DNA from: Comamonas sp.
GTDB taxonomy: Bacteria > Pseudomonadota > Gammaproteobacteria > Burkholderiales > Burkholderiaceae_C
Assembly (NCBI GenBank): GCA_021166775.1
Contig: JAJPEQ010000013.1
Span: 372,001 to 436,000 of the forward strand
Reading direction: 5' to 3'
DNA length: 64,000 bases
The notes beneath the pieces are model-generated. The model had not been told where the DNA came from and ran no database searches. It saw only the letters and a program-made list of their open reading frames with translations. Positions within the stretch are counted from its first letter, which is position 1. The number at the start of each line of letters is the position of its first letter. The position numbers and the translations under genes are program-made. Shown piece by piece: positions 17,202 through 26,252 of this stretch.

Positions 17202-18385
17202 CAGGCCAGCTCCCGGCGCAGGCGGGCGACGGCTTCGTGCAGCTGCGCCATCGAACTGGCGGTGGAAAAACGCACGAAATGCGCCGTCTCGGCATGGCCG
17301 AAGTCGCGCCCCGGCGTGGCCGCCAGGTGCGCGCGGCGCATGAGTTCGAGCGCCACATCCCAACTGCCTTGCACACCCAGTTTTTGTGCCGCCTGCGCGC
17401 AGTCGGCCCAGGCATAGAACGCGCCGTCGGGCATGACGGGGACCGTGAAACCCAAGGCGTTCAGGGCGGGAATGAAGAAGTCGCGCCGTGCCTTGAATTG
17501 CGAACGGCGCTGCTCGTAGAGGGCGATGCTCTCGGGCTCGAAACACGCGAGCGCCGCATGCTGCGCGATGGTGCTCGCGCAGATGAAGAGGTTTTGCGCC
17601 AGACGCTCGACCACGGGCACCATGGCCTCGGGCACGACCATCCAGCCCAGGCGCCAGCCGGTCATGTTGAAGTATTTGCTGAAGCTGTTGATGCTGATGA
17701 TGTCCTCGCCCAGCGCCAGCGCGGTGTGGCCGAACGCTTCGTCGTACGACAGCCCCAGGTAGATCTCGTCGATCAGCGTCAGGCCGCCGTGCGTGCGCAC
17801 CACGTCGTGGATGGCGCTCAGCGCCTCGGGTGCGATCGACGTGCCCGTGGGATTGGAGGGCGAGGCCAGCAGCACGCCGCGTGTCCTGGCACCCCAGGCC
17901 GCCTGGACCTTGGCGTGGCTGAGCTGGTAGCGCTCCTCGGCCGTGGTCGGGATGAGCACGGGCACCCCTTCGGCCGCACTCACGAAGTGACGGTTGCAGG
18001 GGTAGCCGGGGTCGGACATGAGGATTTCATCGCCTGCGTTGATGAGCGCCAGGCACGCCAGGTGCAGCGCCGCCGAGGCGCCTGCGGTGATAACGATGCG
18101 CCGCGCGGGCACGTTGACGCCGAAACGCTGGCTGTACCAGTGGCTCACGGCCTCGCGCAGCGCATCGAGACCGAGCGAGTGGGTGTATTGCGTGCGTCCG
18201 TCACGGATCGCGCGGTTGGCCGCCTCCTGCACCAGGGGCGGTGCCGTGAAATCGGGCTCGCCCACGTTCAGGAAGATCATTTGCTCGCGCGTGTGGACCG
18301 CTTCACGGGCCATGGCCTGCGCGGTCTTGGCCATTTCCATGACATAAAACGGATCGATGCGCTCGGTGCGGGATGCAAACTGCAT
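17201..18385 (-). CDS. Class I/II pyridoxal-phosphate aminotransferase
   Basis: The 394-residue protein is a fold-type I aspartate-aminotransferase-family enzyme. The PLP lysine is Lys237 in INSFSKYFNMTGWRLGW; other cofactor contacts are SNPTG near 177-181 and DEIY near 206-209. The N-terminal NVGEPDF is typical of the group. It lies between nusB (21 bases upstream) and ybgC (overlapping). The amino donor cannot be predicted; alanine, aspartate or aromatic amino acid specificity are all possible. Confidence 0.88.
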   Translation of the reverse strand: MQFASRTERIDPFYVMEMAKTAQAMAREAVHTREQMIFLNVGEPDFTAPPLVQEAANRAIRDGRTQYTHSLGLDALREAVSHWYSQRFGVNVPARRIVITAGASAALHLACLALINAGDEILMSDPGYPCNRHFVSAAEGVPVLIPTTAEERYQLSHAKVQAAWGARTRGVLLASPSNPTGTSIAPEALSAIHDVVRTHGGLTLIDEIYLGLSYDEAFGHTALALGEDIISINSFSKYFNMTGWRLGWMVVPEAMVPVVERLAQNLFICASTIAQHAALACFEPESIALYEQRRSQFKARRDFFIPALNALGFTVPVMPDGAFYAWADCAQAAQKLGVQGSWDVALELMRRAHLAATPGRDFGHAETAHFVRFSTASSMAQLHEAVARLRRELA

Positions 18386-18406
18386 GGCGGCAGACCTTGA
18401 AAGGGG

Positions 18407-18895
18407 TCAGGGGTGTGCCTTGTCCGCCTGGTCCGCCGCCACTTCGGCGGGGCGCAGCGCGGGTGCAAGGTGGTTGAGCACGCCGTTGACGTACTTGTAG
18501 CCATCGGTGCCGCCAAACGATTTGGTCAACTCGATGCACTCATTGAGCACCACGCGCCAGGGGATATCGGGGCAGTGCCTGAGCTCGTACACGCCCATCC
18601 ACATTACCGCATGCTCTATTGGAGAAATCTCCATCCAGCTGCGGTCCAGGTGGGGTTCGAGCAACGCGTCGAGCTCGGCGGCTGTCGCGATGCAGCCGTG
18701 CAGCAGCGCATCGTAGTGCGCGCTGTCGGCCTTGTGAAAGCCCGACAGATCGCGCGTGTAGACGTCGATCTCGGCGGACGGATTGCCGCCCACCAGATGC
18801 TGGTAGAGCGCCTGCAGCGCAAACTCGCGGGCGCGCGAGCGGCCCGACAGCTGACTGCTTTTGCGCGGTGCCTGGGGATGTCGCGCGTCGCTCAC
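18407..18895 (-). CDS. nusB: Transcription antitermination factor NusB
   Basis: NusB binds boxA RNA with S10 (NusE) and supports rRNA antitermination. The 162-residue all-helical product has the family segments [14 protein letters not shown] and [17 protein letters not shown]. It starts with GTG at 18895, overlapping the ribH stop as GTGA, so translation is coupled. The ribH-nusB linkage is common among bacteria. Confidence 0.95.
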   Translation of the reverse strand: MSDARHPQAPRKSSQLSGRSRAREFALQALYQHLVGGNPSAEIDVYTRDLSGFHKADSAHYDALLHGCIATAAELDALLEPHLDRSWMEISPIEHAVMWMGVYELRHCPDIPWRVVLNECIELTKSFGGTDGYKYVNGVLNHLAPALRPAEVAADQADKAHP

Positions 18896-19356
18896 GAAAT
18901 GGTCTCCAGCAGGTTGGCCATTTCCACGGCCACGCAGGCCGCGTCGCGCCCCTTTTCGTTCTGGCGGGCGATCGCCTGCTCGAGGTTTTCCGTCGTGAGG
19001 ATGGCGTTGGCGATCGGAATTTCGCAGTCCAGCGCCACGCGGCTCACGCCGTTGCTGGACTCATTGGCCACAAGCTCGAAGTGGTAGGTTTCACCACGGA
19101 TCACGCAGCCGATGGCGATGAGCGCGTCAAAATCGCCGCCCTTGGCCATGGCCTGCAGCGCCACCGGAATTTCCAGCGCGCCCGGCACCTGGATGCGGGT
19201 GATGTCGTGCGGCGCAACCTCCAGGTCGGCCAGCGCGCGCAGGCAGGCCTCCACCAGCGCGTCCGTGATGCCGGCATTGAAGCGCGCCTGCACGATGCCG
19301 ATGCGCAGATTCTTGCCGCTGAGCGCACGGGTGCTTCCCTTGTCCGCGTTTTGCAT
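18892..19356 (-). CDS. ribH: 6,7-dimethyl-8-ribityllumazine synthase
   Basis: RibH joins 5-amino-6-ribitylamino-uracil with 3,4-dihydroxy-2-butanone 4-phosphate to form lumazine, the penultimate riboflavin step. The 154-residue protein has the substrate motifs [34 protein letters not shown] and the catalytic histidine in RGETYHFE. The ATG at 19356 has AAGGA 8 bases upstream. It starts 3 bases after ribBA ends, the expected operon partner. Confidence 0.96.
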   Translation of the reverse strand: MQNADKGSTRALSGKNLRIGIVQARFNAGITDALVEACLRALADLEVAPHDITRIQVPGALEIPVALQAMAKGGDFDALIAIGCVIRGETYHFELVANESSNGVSRVALDCEIPIANAILTTENLEQAIARQNEKGRDAACVAVEMANLLETIS

Positions 19357-19359
19357 GTT

Positions 19360-20481
19360 TCATTCCTTGGGGATGTAGCCTGTGATTTCGAGGCCGTAGC
19401 CGGCCATGCTCGGCAGGCGCCGGGGCTGGCCCATGAGCTGCATGCGCGCCACGCCCACCTCGCGCAGGATCTGCGCGCCGATGCCGTAGGTGCGCAGATC
19501 CATGCGGCCGCGTTCGGGTGCATGGGTGGCGCGGGCCGTGCCGTCGAATTGCGCGAGCAGCTGATCGGCGCTTTCGCCGCAGTTGAGCAGCACGGCCACG
19601 CCGCACCCCTGCGCTGCGATGTGGTCCAGGCTCTCACGCAGGCTCCAGGAGTGCATGCTGGTACCCAGCTCCAGCAGGTCGAGCGCCGACAGCGGCTCAT
19701 GCACGCGCACGGGGACGCTCTCCAGCGGATCCCAACGGCCCTTGACGAGTGCCAGATGCACGCTTTGGCTGGGTTGGTCGCGAAACGCATGGGCGGTGAA
19801 TTCTCCCCAGCTCGTCGAGATCGCGCGGCTGCCCACCTTGCTCACCAGCGATTCCGTGCGGCTGCGGTGGCTGATGAGATCGGCGATGGTGCCCACCTTC
19901 AGGCCGTGCTCCGCGGCAAACAGCTGCAGGTCGGGCAGGCGCGCCATCGTGCCGTCGTCCTTCATGATTTCGCAGATCACGGCCGCCGGTGTGCAACCGG
20001 CCATGGCGGCCAGATCGCAACCGGCCTCGGTGTGGCCCGCTCGCATGAGCACGCCGCCATCGACCGCCTGCAGCGGAAAGATGTGCCCCGGCTGCACGAG
20101 ATCGCTCGCCTGGGCGCCGGGCGCGACGGCGGTGGCCACCGTGTGGGCACGGTCGGCCGCCGAGATGCCGGTGGTGACGCCTTCGGCCGCCTCGATCGAC
20201 ACGGTGAAGGCGGTTCCGAGCTTGGCGCCGTTGTGCGCGACCATGGGTGGCAGATGCAGGCGCTCGCAGGCCTGGCGGCGCAAGGTCAGGCACACGAGGC
20301 CGCGGCCGAAGCGCGCCATGAAGTTGATGGCCTCGGGGCTGACGTGGTCGGCCGCGAGCACCAGATCGCCCTCGTTTTCGCGGTCCTCTTCGTCCACCAG
20401 AATGACCATGCGGCCGGCGGCAAGCTCGGCCACGATGTCTTTGACGGGGGAAATGGGAACGGGGGAGAGTGAACGGGTCAT
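19360..20481 (-). CDS. ribBA: 3,4-dihydroxy-2-butanone-4-phosphate synthase with degenerate GTP cyclohydrolase II domain
   Basis: The N-terminal half (about residues 1-205) is a full RibB domain that turns ribulose 5-phosphate into 3,4-dihydroxy-2-butanone 4-phosphate, with [11 protein letters not shown] and the late [11 protein letters not shown] motif. The C-terminal half (about 206-373) has the length and start of RibA, but the zinc cysteines and the RCDCG element of active GTP cyclohydrolase II are missing; after RVHEP the region reads [17 protein letters not shown]. So only the RibB activity is expected, as in RibBX-type proteins of some proteobacteria, and a separate ribA should exist elsewhere. 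No FMN riboswitch was recognised upstream. Confidence 0.92.
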   Translation of the reverse strand: MTRSLSPVPISPVKDIVAELAAGRMVILVDEEDRENEGDLVLAADHVSPEAINFMARFGRGLVCLTLRRQACERLHLPPMVAHNGAKLGTAFTVSIEAAEGVTTGISAADRAHTVATAVAPGAQASDLVQPGHIFPLQAVDGGVLMRAGHTEAGCDLAAMAGCTPAAVICEIMKDDGTMARLPDLQLFAAEHGLKVGTIADLISHRSRTESLVSKVGSRAISTSWGEFTAHAFRDQPSQSVHLALVKGRWDPLESVPVRVHEPLSALDLLELGTSMHSWSLRESLDHIAAQGCGVAVLLNCGESADQLLAQFDGTARATHAPERGRMDLRTYGIGAQILREVGVARMQLMGQPRRLPSMAGYGLEITGYIPKE

Positions 20482-20597
20482 GCAAAGGGCTTTCGCTTCG
20501 TCCGAGGTCAGCACCAGCGCCGCTCCCGGCAGGAAAAGCCCCAAAGAACGCGCGCGGCGCCTTGCGTCAGGGCAGCCGGGGGCATGTGCGCCCCAAA

Positions 20598-20619
20598 GCA
20601 ACCGATTTTAATCGTTTGC
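20598..20619. other. Inverted repeat directly after the ferredoxin stop codon
   Basis: Two 10-base arms, GCAACCGATT and AATCGTTTGC, with one mismatch and a 2-base centre, abut the ferredoxin stop codon. Only a short TTT follows on the minus strand, so it is at best a weak terminator. It may otherwise mark the start of the ribBA leader. Confidence 0.35.
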
Positions 20620-20907
20620 TCAGAAGGAAGAGCCTTCGAGGGTGATGTCGCTCTCCGGGTAGGCCACGCAGGGCAGCACGAAGCCGTCGGCCACGTCCTG
20701 GTCGGACAGCACGATGAATTCGGTCTCGTAGCGCACGCGGCCTTCCTTGATGCGTCCCATGCAGGTGCCGCAGGTTCCATCACGGCAGGACGAGGGCCAG
20801 TCCACGCCGCCCAGCTCCAGGGAATCGAGCAGCGGCAGGTCTGCGGGGGCGGGAAGAGCGAGGCTTTCCCCATCGATGCGGGCGGTGAAGGGCTTGGGGC
20901 GATCCAT
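20620..20907 (-). CDS. Small 2Fe-2S ferredoxin (plant type)
   Basis: The 95-residue protein is a stand-alone plant-type 2Fe-2S ferredoxin. Cluster ligands follow the C-x4-C-x2-C...C rule: SCRDGTCGTCMG (about 41, 46, 49) and LPCVAYP (about 80). It carries electrons to or from an unknown partner; no reductase or oxygenase gene lies next to it. It is 138 bases upstream of ribBA on the same strand, with an inverted repeat between them, so it is probably a separate unit or a leader gene of the rib operon. Confidence 0.88.
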   Translation of the reverse strand: MDRPKPFTARIDGESLALPAPADLPLLDSLELGGVDWPSSCRDGTCGTCMGRIKEGRVRYETEFIVLSDQDVADGFVLPCVAYPESDITLEGSSF

Positions 20908-20930
20908 GGTAGAGGGGCTTGATTTCTAAT

Positions 20931-20986
20931 AAAAACAGGCTTCAGACCTTACGGGTAGGGCGCAACCAGCTATTGAATTTTGAAAT
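20931..20986. repeat. Dispersed repeat copy D (upstream of the class IV aminotransferase)
   Basis: On the minus strand this reads TTCAATAGCTGGTTGCGCC, then TACCCGTAAGGTCTGAAGCC, closely matching the copy inside the DUF4149 gene (TTCAATAGCTTGTTGCGCT ...). It lies between the divergent ferredoxin and aminotransferase genes and is more AT-rich than its surroundings. Confidence 0.55.
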
Positions 20987-21093
20987 CGGACCGGGCGTGT
21001 AACGCCGGGAATTCTCCCACGCACACACCGCGCTGCCCGGCTCGGTGTCTTCATGCCTTGTACGATCATGGCCTTGCTCAGGAGGTATGAACC

Positions 21094-22020
21094 ATGAACG
21101 ATGCGGCGGCGCAGCCGGATTTTTCCAAAGGGGCGGCGTGGGTGCGTGGCCGATATGTGCCGATCGCGGACGCCACGATCCCACTGACCGACTGGGGCTT
21201 CCTGCGCTCGGACGCGACCTATGACGTCGTGACCGTCTGGGACGGCGCCTTCTTTCGGCTGGATGCCCATTTGCAGCGCTTTGCCGCGAGTTGCGCGCAC
21301 TTCCGCCTGAACCCGGGGCGCAGTAACGAGGAACTGGCGGAGGTTCTCACGCAGTGCGTACGCCTGTCCGGCCTGAAACGCGCGTACGTGGAGATGATTG
21401 TCACGCGCGGTCAGCCGTCCTGGGGTTCGCGCGATCCGCGCGAGGCCGTGAACCAGTTCTACGCGTTTGCCGTGCCCTATGTCTGGATTGCCAACGAAGC
21501 CCAGCGCGAGCGCGGCCTGCACCTGCGCATCAGCGACGTGCCGCGCATTCCTTCGAGCAGCGTGGACGCGCGCGCCAAGAACTACCACTGGCACGATCTG
21601 ACGCAGGGGCTGCTCGGTGCGCTGGACGAGGGCGCCGATACCGTGGTGCTCGGAGACGGGGCGGGCCACATCGTGGAAGGACCGGGGTTCAATGTGTTTG
21701 CCGTCGATGCGGCGGGCGCCATCGTGACCCCGAGCAGCGGCATTCTGGAAGGCATCACGCGCCGCACCGTGATCGAAATCGCACAGACGCTGGGGCTGGC
21801 GTTGCAGCAGCGCGCCCTGCCCGCCGCCGAGCTGCGCGCGGCACGCGAGGTTTTCATCACGAGCTCGGCCGGCGGTGTGCTGCCTGTCACCCAGGTGGAT
21901 GGCCGCCCGGTGGGCGATGGCCGCATCGGCGCCGTGACGCGGCGCGTGACGCAGACGTACTGGGACTGGCACAAGGACCCGCGCTACAGCCGGGCGGTGG
22001 ACTACATGGCGGGCGCCTGA
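21094..22020 (+). CDS. Class IV aminotransferase (D-amino acid / (R)-amine transaminase-like)
   Basis: This 308-residue protein is a fold-type IV PLP enzyme, the group of branched-chain and D-amino acid aminotransferases, (R)-selective amine transaminases and aminodeoxychorismate lyase. The PLP lysine is Lys162 in AKNYHWHDL. IVEGPGFNVFAV and GILEGITRRTVIEIA are the phosphate-binding and cofactor segments. The C-terminal part (SSAGGVLPVTQVDG, then YWDWHKDPRY) resembles what I recall of (R)-amine transaminases, unverified. AGGAGG about 8 bases before the ATG is a very strong ribosome binding site. Substrate range is open; a D-amino acid or amine donor is a reasonable guess. Confidence 0.85.
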   Translation: MNDAAAQPDFSKGAAWVRGRYVPIADATIPLTDWGFLRSDATYDVVTVWDGAFFRLDAHLQRFAASCAHFRLNPGRSNEELAEVLTQCVRLSGLKRAYVEMIVTRGQPSWGSRDPREAVNQFYAFAVPYVWIANEAQRERGLHLRISDVPRIPSSSVDARAKNYHWHDLTQGLLGALDEGADTVVLGDGAGHIVEGPGFNVFAVDAAGAIVTPSSGILEGITRRTVIEIAQTLGLALQQRALPAAELRAAREVFITSSAGGVLPVTQVDGRPVGDGRIGAVTRRVTQTYWDWHKDPRYSRAVDYMAGA

Positions 22021-22899
22021 TCAGGCCAGCAGCGCCTCGAAGCCTTCGGGCGGCAGGAAGTGCCGCCCCTGTCGGCACAGCCGTGTCGGCCCGGGCAGTG
22101 CTCGATCGTGGACGGGGTGGCGCGCATCACCCGGATAGCAGAACCCTTGGGTCGCGCCGTCGGTGAAGCTTTCGGGCTGTATGGTGGGCGGCCGTCTCCC
22201 GCGGGCGGCGTTCAGTGCTTCGTTCACCGTGGCGTAGCGGTTCAGGTGCGCCAGGCTCATGATCTGCGGCGGCGCCAGGTCGATCGAGCCATCGCGATAG
22301 CGCTCCAGAGCTGAGCGCGGCGTGCACCACAGGCTGGCCGTGGTTTCCTCGTTGTCGTGCATGGCCCGCTGGTGCGCGGGTGCCTCGGCAATGAAAAAGC
22401 GCGCATCAAAGCGGCGGGTCGCCAGCGCCGGGGCGACGGGCGTGATCCAGCGCGACCATGGCACGAGTGCGCGCGTGGCCATGCGCAGGCCCAGGGCACG
22501 GAGCATGTCGTCGTACCTCAGTCCGTCTCCGAGCAGCCGGCGCGCGCGCAGGGCGTCAAGCGCAGCGCCAGCGCGCACCGGTTCGGCCAACAGCATGCCG
22601 CATTCTTCCAGCGCTTCGCGCAGGGCCGCCACGTGCAAGCCCGTGGCCAGGGCCGTGTCGGCATCGGCCTCACCGAGCTGGCGCCGCAGGGTGTCTGCCG
22701 GTTGGTCCAGCAGGGCGAGACTGCCTGCGTCCGAGTCGCTGCGCTCGAGCTTGCCGCCCGGAAAGACGAACATGCCCGCCATGTTGGCCAGTTGTGCGCT
22801 GCGCCTGAGCAGCAGGGTCTGCAGCCCCTCGTCGCTGTCGCGCACGAGCACGATGGTGGCCGCGCTGCGCGGGGTCTCGGGCGTGGGGGGCAGGCTCAT
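22021..22899 (-). CDS. Nudix hydrolase with an insertion in the Nudix box (NUDT19-like)
   Basis: The 292-residue protein has a Nudix fold start (TIVLVRDSDEGLQTLLLRR) and FVFPGGKLE at 44-52, but the rest of the Nudix box, REALEECGML, appears only at 94-103. The box is therefore split by about 40 residues, as in NUDT19/RP2-type enzymes that hydrolyse CoA and CoA esters. The long C-terminal part is typical of that subgroup. The neighbouring short-chain dehydrogenase, which resembles acyl-CoA metabolism enzymes, fits a CoA-related role. The stop codon abuts that of the convergent aminotransferase gene. Confidence 0.82.
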   Translation of the reverse strand: MSLPPTPETPRSAATIVLVRDSDEGLQTLLLRRSAQLANMAGMFVFPGGKLERSDSDAGSLALLDQPADTLRRQLGEADADTALATGLHVAALREALEECGMLLAEPVRAGAALDALRARRLLGDGLRYDDMLRALGLRMATRALVPWSRWITPVAPALATRRFDARFFIAEAPAHQRAMHDNEETTASLWCTPRSALERYRDGSIDLAPPQIMSLAHLNRYATVNEALNAARGRRPPTIQPESFTDGATQGFCYPGDARHPVHDRALPGPTRLCRQGRHFLPPEGFEALLA

Positions 22900-22989
22900 G
22901 CGGAGCGTCCCGTGGTTGACGCGCGGAACGCGAGTCCTCGCGTACAGTGATGAATCGTTTGTTCAACAATTTTGCAGGAGACTTGCAGC

Positions 22990-23898
22990 ATGGGTCTGGA
23001 TTTCACCGGTCGGGTGGCCATCGTAACGGGTGCGGGCGGCGGGCTGGGACGCGAGCATGCGCTGGCGCTGGCGGCGCGGGGGGCCAAGGTGATCGTCAAC
23101 GATCTGGGAGGTGCGGTCGATGGCCGCGGGGGCTCGGTGTCGGCGGCCCAGGCGGTGGTGGACGAGATTCGGGCCGGGGGTGGACAGGCGCTGGCCAACG
23201 GCGCCTCGGTCACCGATTTCGCGGCGGTGCAGGCCATGGTGCAGCAGGCGGTTGATGCCTGGGGACGGGTGGACATCCTGGTGAACAACGCCGGCATCCT
23301 GCGCGACAAGTCGTTTGCCAAGATGGACATGGCGGACTTTCGCACGGTGATCGACGTTCACCTCATGGGTGCGGCCCACTGCTGCAAAGCGGTCTGGGTG
23401 CGGATGCAGGCGCAGAACTATGGCCGCATCCTCATGACGACTTCGTCCACCGGCCTGTACGGCAACTTCGGCCAGGCCAATTACGGAGCGGCCAAGCTCG
23501 CGCAGGTGGGGTTGATGCAGACGCTGGCCATCGAAGGCGCGAAGCACGGCATTCACGTGAATGCGCTCGCGCCTACCGCAGCCACGCGCATGACCGAAGG
23601 GTTGATGCCCGACGAGGCGCTGGCGCTGCTCAAGCCGGCGGCCGTGGTGCCGGCCATGCTGGTGCTCACGCACGAGAGCGCGCCCACGCGCACCATTTTG
23701 TGCGCCGGTGCCGGCAGCTTCGAGGCGGCGCATGTCACCCTCACCCAGGGCATCCATCTGGGCGTGGGTGAGCAGGTGCCGGAGCAACTGGCCGAGCGGC
23801 TCGCGCAGGTGACGCGGATGAACGATCAGCAGTTGCCCCAAAGCGGCGCCGCGCAGGCGACGCTGGAACTGACCAAGGCCATGGCCGCGCGCCGCTGA
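22990..23898 (+). CDS. Short-chain dehydrogenase, 3-hydroxyacyl-CoA dehydrogenase (MFE-2)-like
   Basis: The 302-residue protein is a classical SDR: NAD(P) motif TGAGGGLG at 13-20, NNAG at 99-102, catalytic Ser152/153, Tyr165 and Lys169 (YGAAK). The segment GILRDKSFAKM and the DLGG element after the second strand are typical of the (3R)-hydroxyacyl-CoA dehydrogenase domain of multifunctional enzyme 2 and its bacterial relatives. ATG 22990 has AGGAG about 9-10 bases upstream. It is divergent from the Nudix gene, 90 bases apart. A role in fatty acyl-CoA or related beta-oxidation is inferred. Confidence 0.85.
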   Translation: MGLDFTGRVAIVTGAGGGLGREHALALAARGAKVIVNDLGGAVDGRGGSVSAAQAVVDEIRAGGGQALANGASVTDFAAVQAMVQQAVDAWGRVDILVNNAGILRDKSFAKMDMADFRTVIDVHLMGAAHCCKAVWVRMQAQNYGRILMTTSSTGLYGNFGQANYGAAKLAQVGLMQTLAIEGAKHGIHVNALAPTAATRMTEGLMPDEALALLKPAAVVPAMLVLTHESAPTRTILCAGAGSFEAAHVTLTQGIHLGVGEQVPEQLAERLAQVTRMNDQQLPQSGAAQATLELTKAMAARR

Positions 23899-23990
23899 AA
23901 ACCCGGGCGGTTGAGCAGGTGCTGGGGCGCTGGCTGACGCTGCGCGCCATGGCGTGCTAAGTTTCGGGGCTCGAAAATCCAGGCACCATC

Positions 23991-25526
23991 ATGAGCACAT
24001 TGCAAGCGCGCATCGCGGCGGTCAGTGACGAGCGCATCGCCGGCATGCGCCGCGGCATCGAGAAGGAAGGGCTGCGCGTGCTGGCTGACGGGGAGCTGGC
24101 GCTCACGCCCCACCCGAGGGCGCTGGGCTCCGCGCTCACGCATCCGAGCATCACGACGGACTACAGCGAATCGTTGATGGAGCTCATCACCAGCCCCAGG
24201 ACGACGGTACAGGCCTGCGTCGACGAGCTGGCCGAGCTGCATCAGGCGGCGCTGCAGGTGCTGGCGCGGCAGAACGAACCCGAAATGCTCTGGAATTCGA
24301 GCATGCCCAGTCTGCTGCCGCCCGATGAAACCATCCCGCTGGGGCGCTATGGGTCTTCCAACAGCGGCCGCGCCAAGAGCGTGTACCGCATGGGGCTCGG
24401 TCACCGCTACGGTCGGCGCATGCAGACCATCGCGGGCATTCACTACAACTGGTCGCTGCCCGGCGTGGGCACGGACGAATACTTTGCCTTGATCCGCAAT
24501 TTCCGGCGCCATTCCTTTGTACTGCTGTACCTGTTCGGCGCGTCGCCCGCATTGGCTCCGGGGTTCGTCGAGGGACGCCAGCACGGCCTCGAGCCCATGG
24601 GCGCAGGCAAGGGCGCCATGGGCCTGCCCTATGCGACGTCGCTGCGCATGGGGCGGCTCGGTTACCAGAGCGACGCACAGGCGAGCCTTGCGGTGAGCTA
24701 CAACGGCCTGCAGGGCTTTGCGGCGTCACTGCATGAGGCGTTGACCCAGCCGTACCCCGCCTACGAGGCCATGGGCGTGCGCAGCCTCGGAGGGGATTAC
24801 AACCAGCTTGGCACGAGCCTGCTGCAGATCGAAAACGAGTTCTACGGCACGATACGCGCCAAGCGCACGGTGCAAAGTGGAGAGCGCCCGCTGCATGCGC
24901 TGCGCGAGCGCGGCGTCGAGTACGTGGAAGTGCGGCTCATGGACATCAACCCGCTGGAGCCCGTGGGCATCCACGCGGACACCATGCGTGTTCTGGATGT
25001 CTTCCTGCTGCACTGTCTGCTCTCGGACAGCGCGCCCGATACGCCCGAGGAAATTGCGGCGCTCAAGCGCAACCAGCACCTGGCTGCCGAGCGCGGTCGC
25101 GAGCCCGGCCTGTGCCTGACGCGTGGCGGCGAGCAGGTGCCGCTTGCGCAGTGGGGCGGGCAGGTGCTCGATGAATGTCGGGTGATTGCCGAACGGCTGG
25201 ATCGGGCCGTGGGCGGCAGCGATTACAGCCGGGCACTGGCCCAGGCGCGCGCCGCATTGCGCGCGCCCGACACCACGCCGTCGGCGCGGGTGCTGGCCGA
25301 ACTCACCCGGTTGCATGATGGCAACTACATTGCCTTCGCGGCCGCGCGTTCACTCATCGCGCGCCAGATGCTCCTGGCCAGCCCGTGGTCGCAGGCACAG
25401 GAAGAGCGCTACTGTGCCATGGCACGCGATTCGCTGGCGCGCCAGCGCGCCATTGAAGCGGCCGACACGCTCACGTTCGAGGAATGGCGCACGCGCTACA
25501 TGGCGCAGGAGCAGTTTGCCGTCTGA
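23991..25526 (+). CDS. gshA: Glutamate-cysteine ligase
   Basis: GshA makes gamma-glutamylcysteine from glutamate, cysteine and ATP, the first step of glutathione synthesis. The 511-residue length and the segments RRGIEKEGLRV, TDYSESLMELIT, YRMGLGHRYGRRMQTIAGIHYNW and VEVRLMDINPLEP match the E. coli-type (class 1) enzyme. A glutathione-degrading ChaC enzyme is encoded elsewhere in the window (49892-50530). The gene is monocistronic and its stop codon abuts that of the convergent nth gene. Confidence 0.95.
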   Translation: MSTLQARIAAVSDERIAGMRRGIEKEGLRVLADGELALTPHPRALGSALTHPSITTDYSESLMELITSPRTTVQACVDELAELHQAALQVLARQNEPEMLWNSSMPSLLPPDETIPLGRYGSSNSGRAKSVYRMGLGHRYGRRMQTIAGIHYNWSLPGVGTDEYFALIRNFRRHSFVLLYLFGASPALAPGFVEGRQHGLEPMGAGKGAMGLPYATSLRMGRLGYQSDAQASLAVSYNGLQGFAASLHEALTQPYPAYEAMGVRSLGGDYNQLGTSLLQIENEFYGTIRAKRTVQSGERPLHALRERGVEYVEVRLMDINPLEPVGIHADTMRVLDVFLLHCLLSDSAPDTPEEIAALKRNQHLAAERGREPGLCLTRGGEQVPLAQWGGQVLDECRVIAERLDRAVGGSDYSRALAQARAALRAPDTTPSARVLAELTRLHDGNYIAFAAARSLIARQMLLASPWSQAQEERYCAMARDSLARQRAIEAADTLTFEEWRTRYMAQEQFAV

Positions 25527-26171
25527 TCAGCGGCGCGGGGCCGGTGTCTTGGGCTTGAAATCGCAGTACGCGGCCACGCGGCACTCCCAGCAGCGCGGCG
25601 TGCGTGCCTGGCACACATAGCGTCCGTGCAGGATCAGCCAGTGGTGCGCGTCGGGAAGAAACTCGGAGGGCACGCGCTCAAGCAGTCCGCGCTCCACGTC
25701 CAGGGGAGTCTTGCCCGGCGCCAGTCCGGTGCGGTTGCTCACGCGCAAGATGTGCGTGTCCACCGCCATCGTGGGCTCGCCGAAGGCCACGTTCAGCACC
25801 ACGTTGGCGGTCTTGCGGCCCACGCCCGGCAACGCCTGCAGCGCCTCGCGCGTGCGCGGCACCTCGCCACCGTGCTGCTCAATGAGCATGCGGCAGGTCT
25901 GAAGCAGATTCTTTGCCTTGGTGTGGTACAGGCCTATGGTCTGAATGTGGCGCTCCAGCCCCTCGATGCCCAGATCGAGGATGGCCTGCGGCGTGTTCGC
26001 TACCGGAAACAGCCGGGCCGTGGCCTTGTTCACTCCCGTGTCCGTGGACTGCGCCGAAAGCAGCACGGCCACCAGCAGTTCAAACACACTCGTATAGTGC
26101 AGCTCGGTCACGGGGTGGGGATTGGCCGCCCTGAGGGTGGCGAAGAAAGCTTCGATGGCCGCATGGTTCAT
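25527..26171 (-). CDS. nth: Endonuclease III (DNA glycosylase/AP lyase)
   Basis: Nth removes oxidised pyrimidines and nicks the abasic site. The 214-residue protein has the helix-hairpin-helix LPGVGRKTANVVLN with catalytic Lys120, Asp138 in VDTHILRVSNR, and four cysteines at 187, 194, 197 and 203 for the 4Fe-4S cluster. All positions match the E. coli numbering. The ATG at 26171 gives the standard N-terminus; the ribosome binding site is weak. It converges on gshA without any gap. Confidence 0.96.
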   Translation of the reverse strand: MNHAAIEAFFATLRAANPHPVTELHYTSVFELLVAVLLSAQSTDTGVNKATARLFPVANTPQAILDLGIEGLERHIQTIGLYHTKAKNLLQTCRMLIEQHGGEVPRTREALQALPGVGRKTANVVLNVAFGEPTMAVDTHILRVSNRTGLAPGKTPLDVERGLLERVPSEFLPDAHHWLILHGRYVCQARTPRCWECRVAAYCDFKPKTPAPRR

Positions 26172-26252
26172 GTGCCGATTGTCACCCTGTACAACAGGCT
26201 CGCCAATTGACGACAATCCCTGCCTTGATTTCAAGTTTTCAGAGACATCCTG

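Noticed and set aside
20482-20619. FMN riboswitch before ribBA
   Set aside because: The conserved RFN-element blocks were not found in the 138-base leader.
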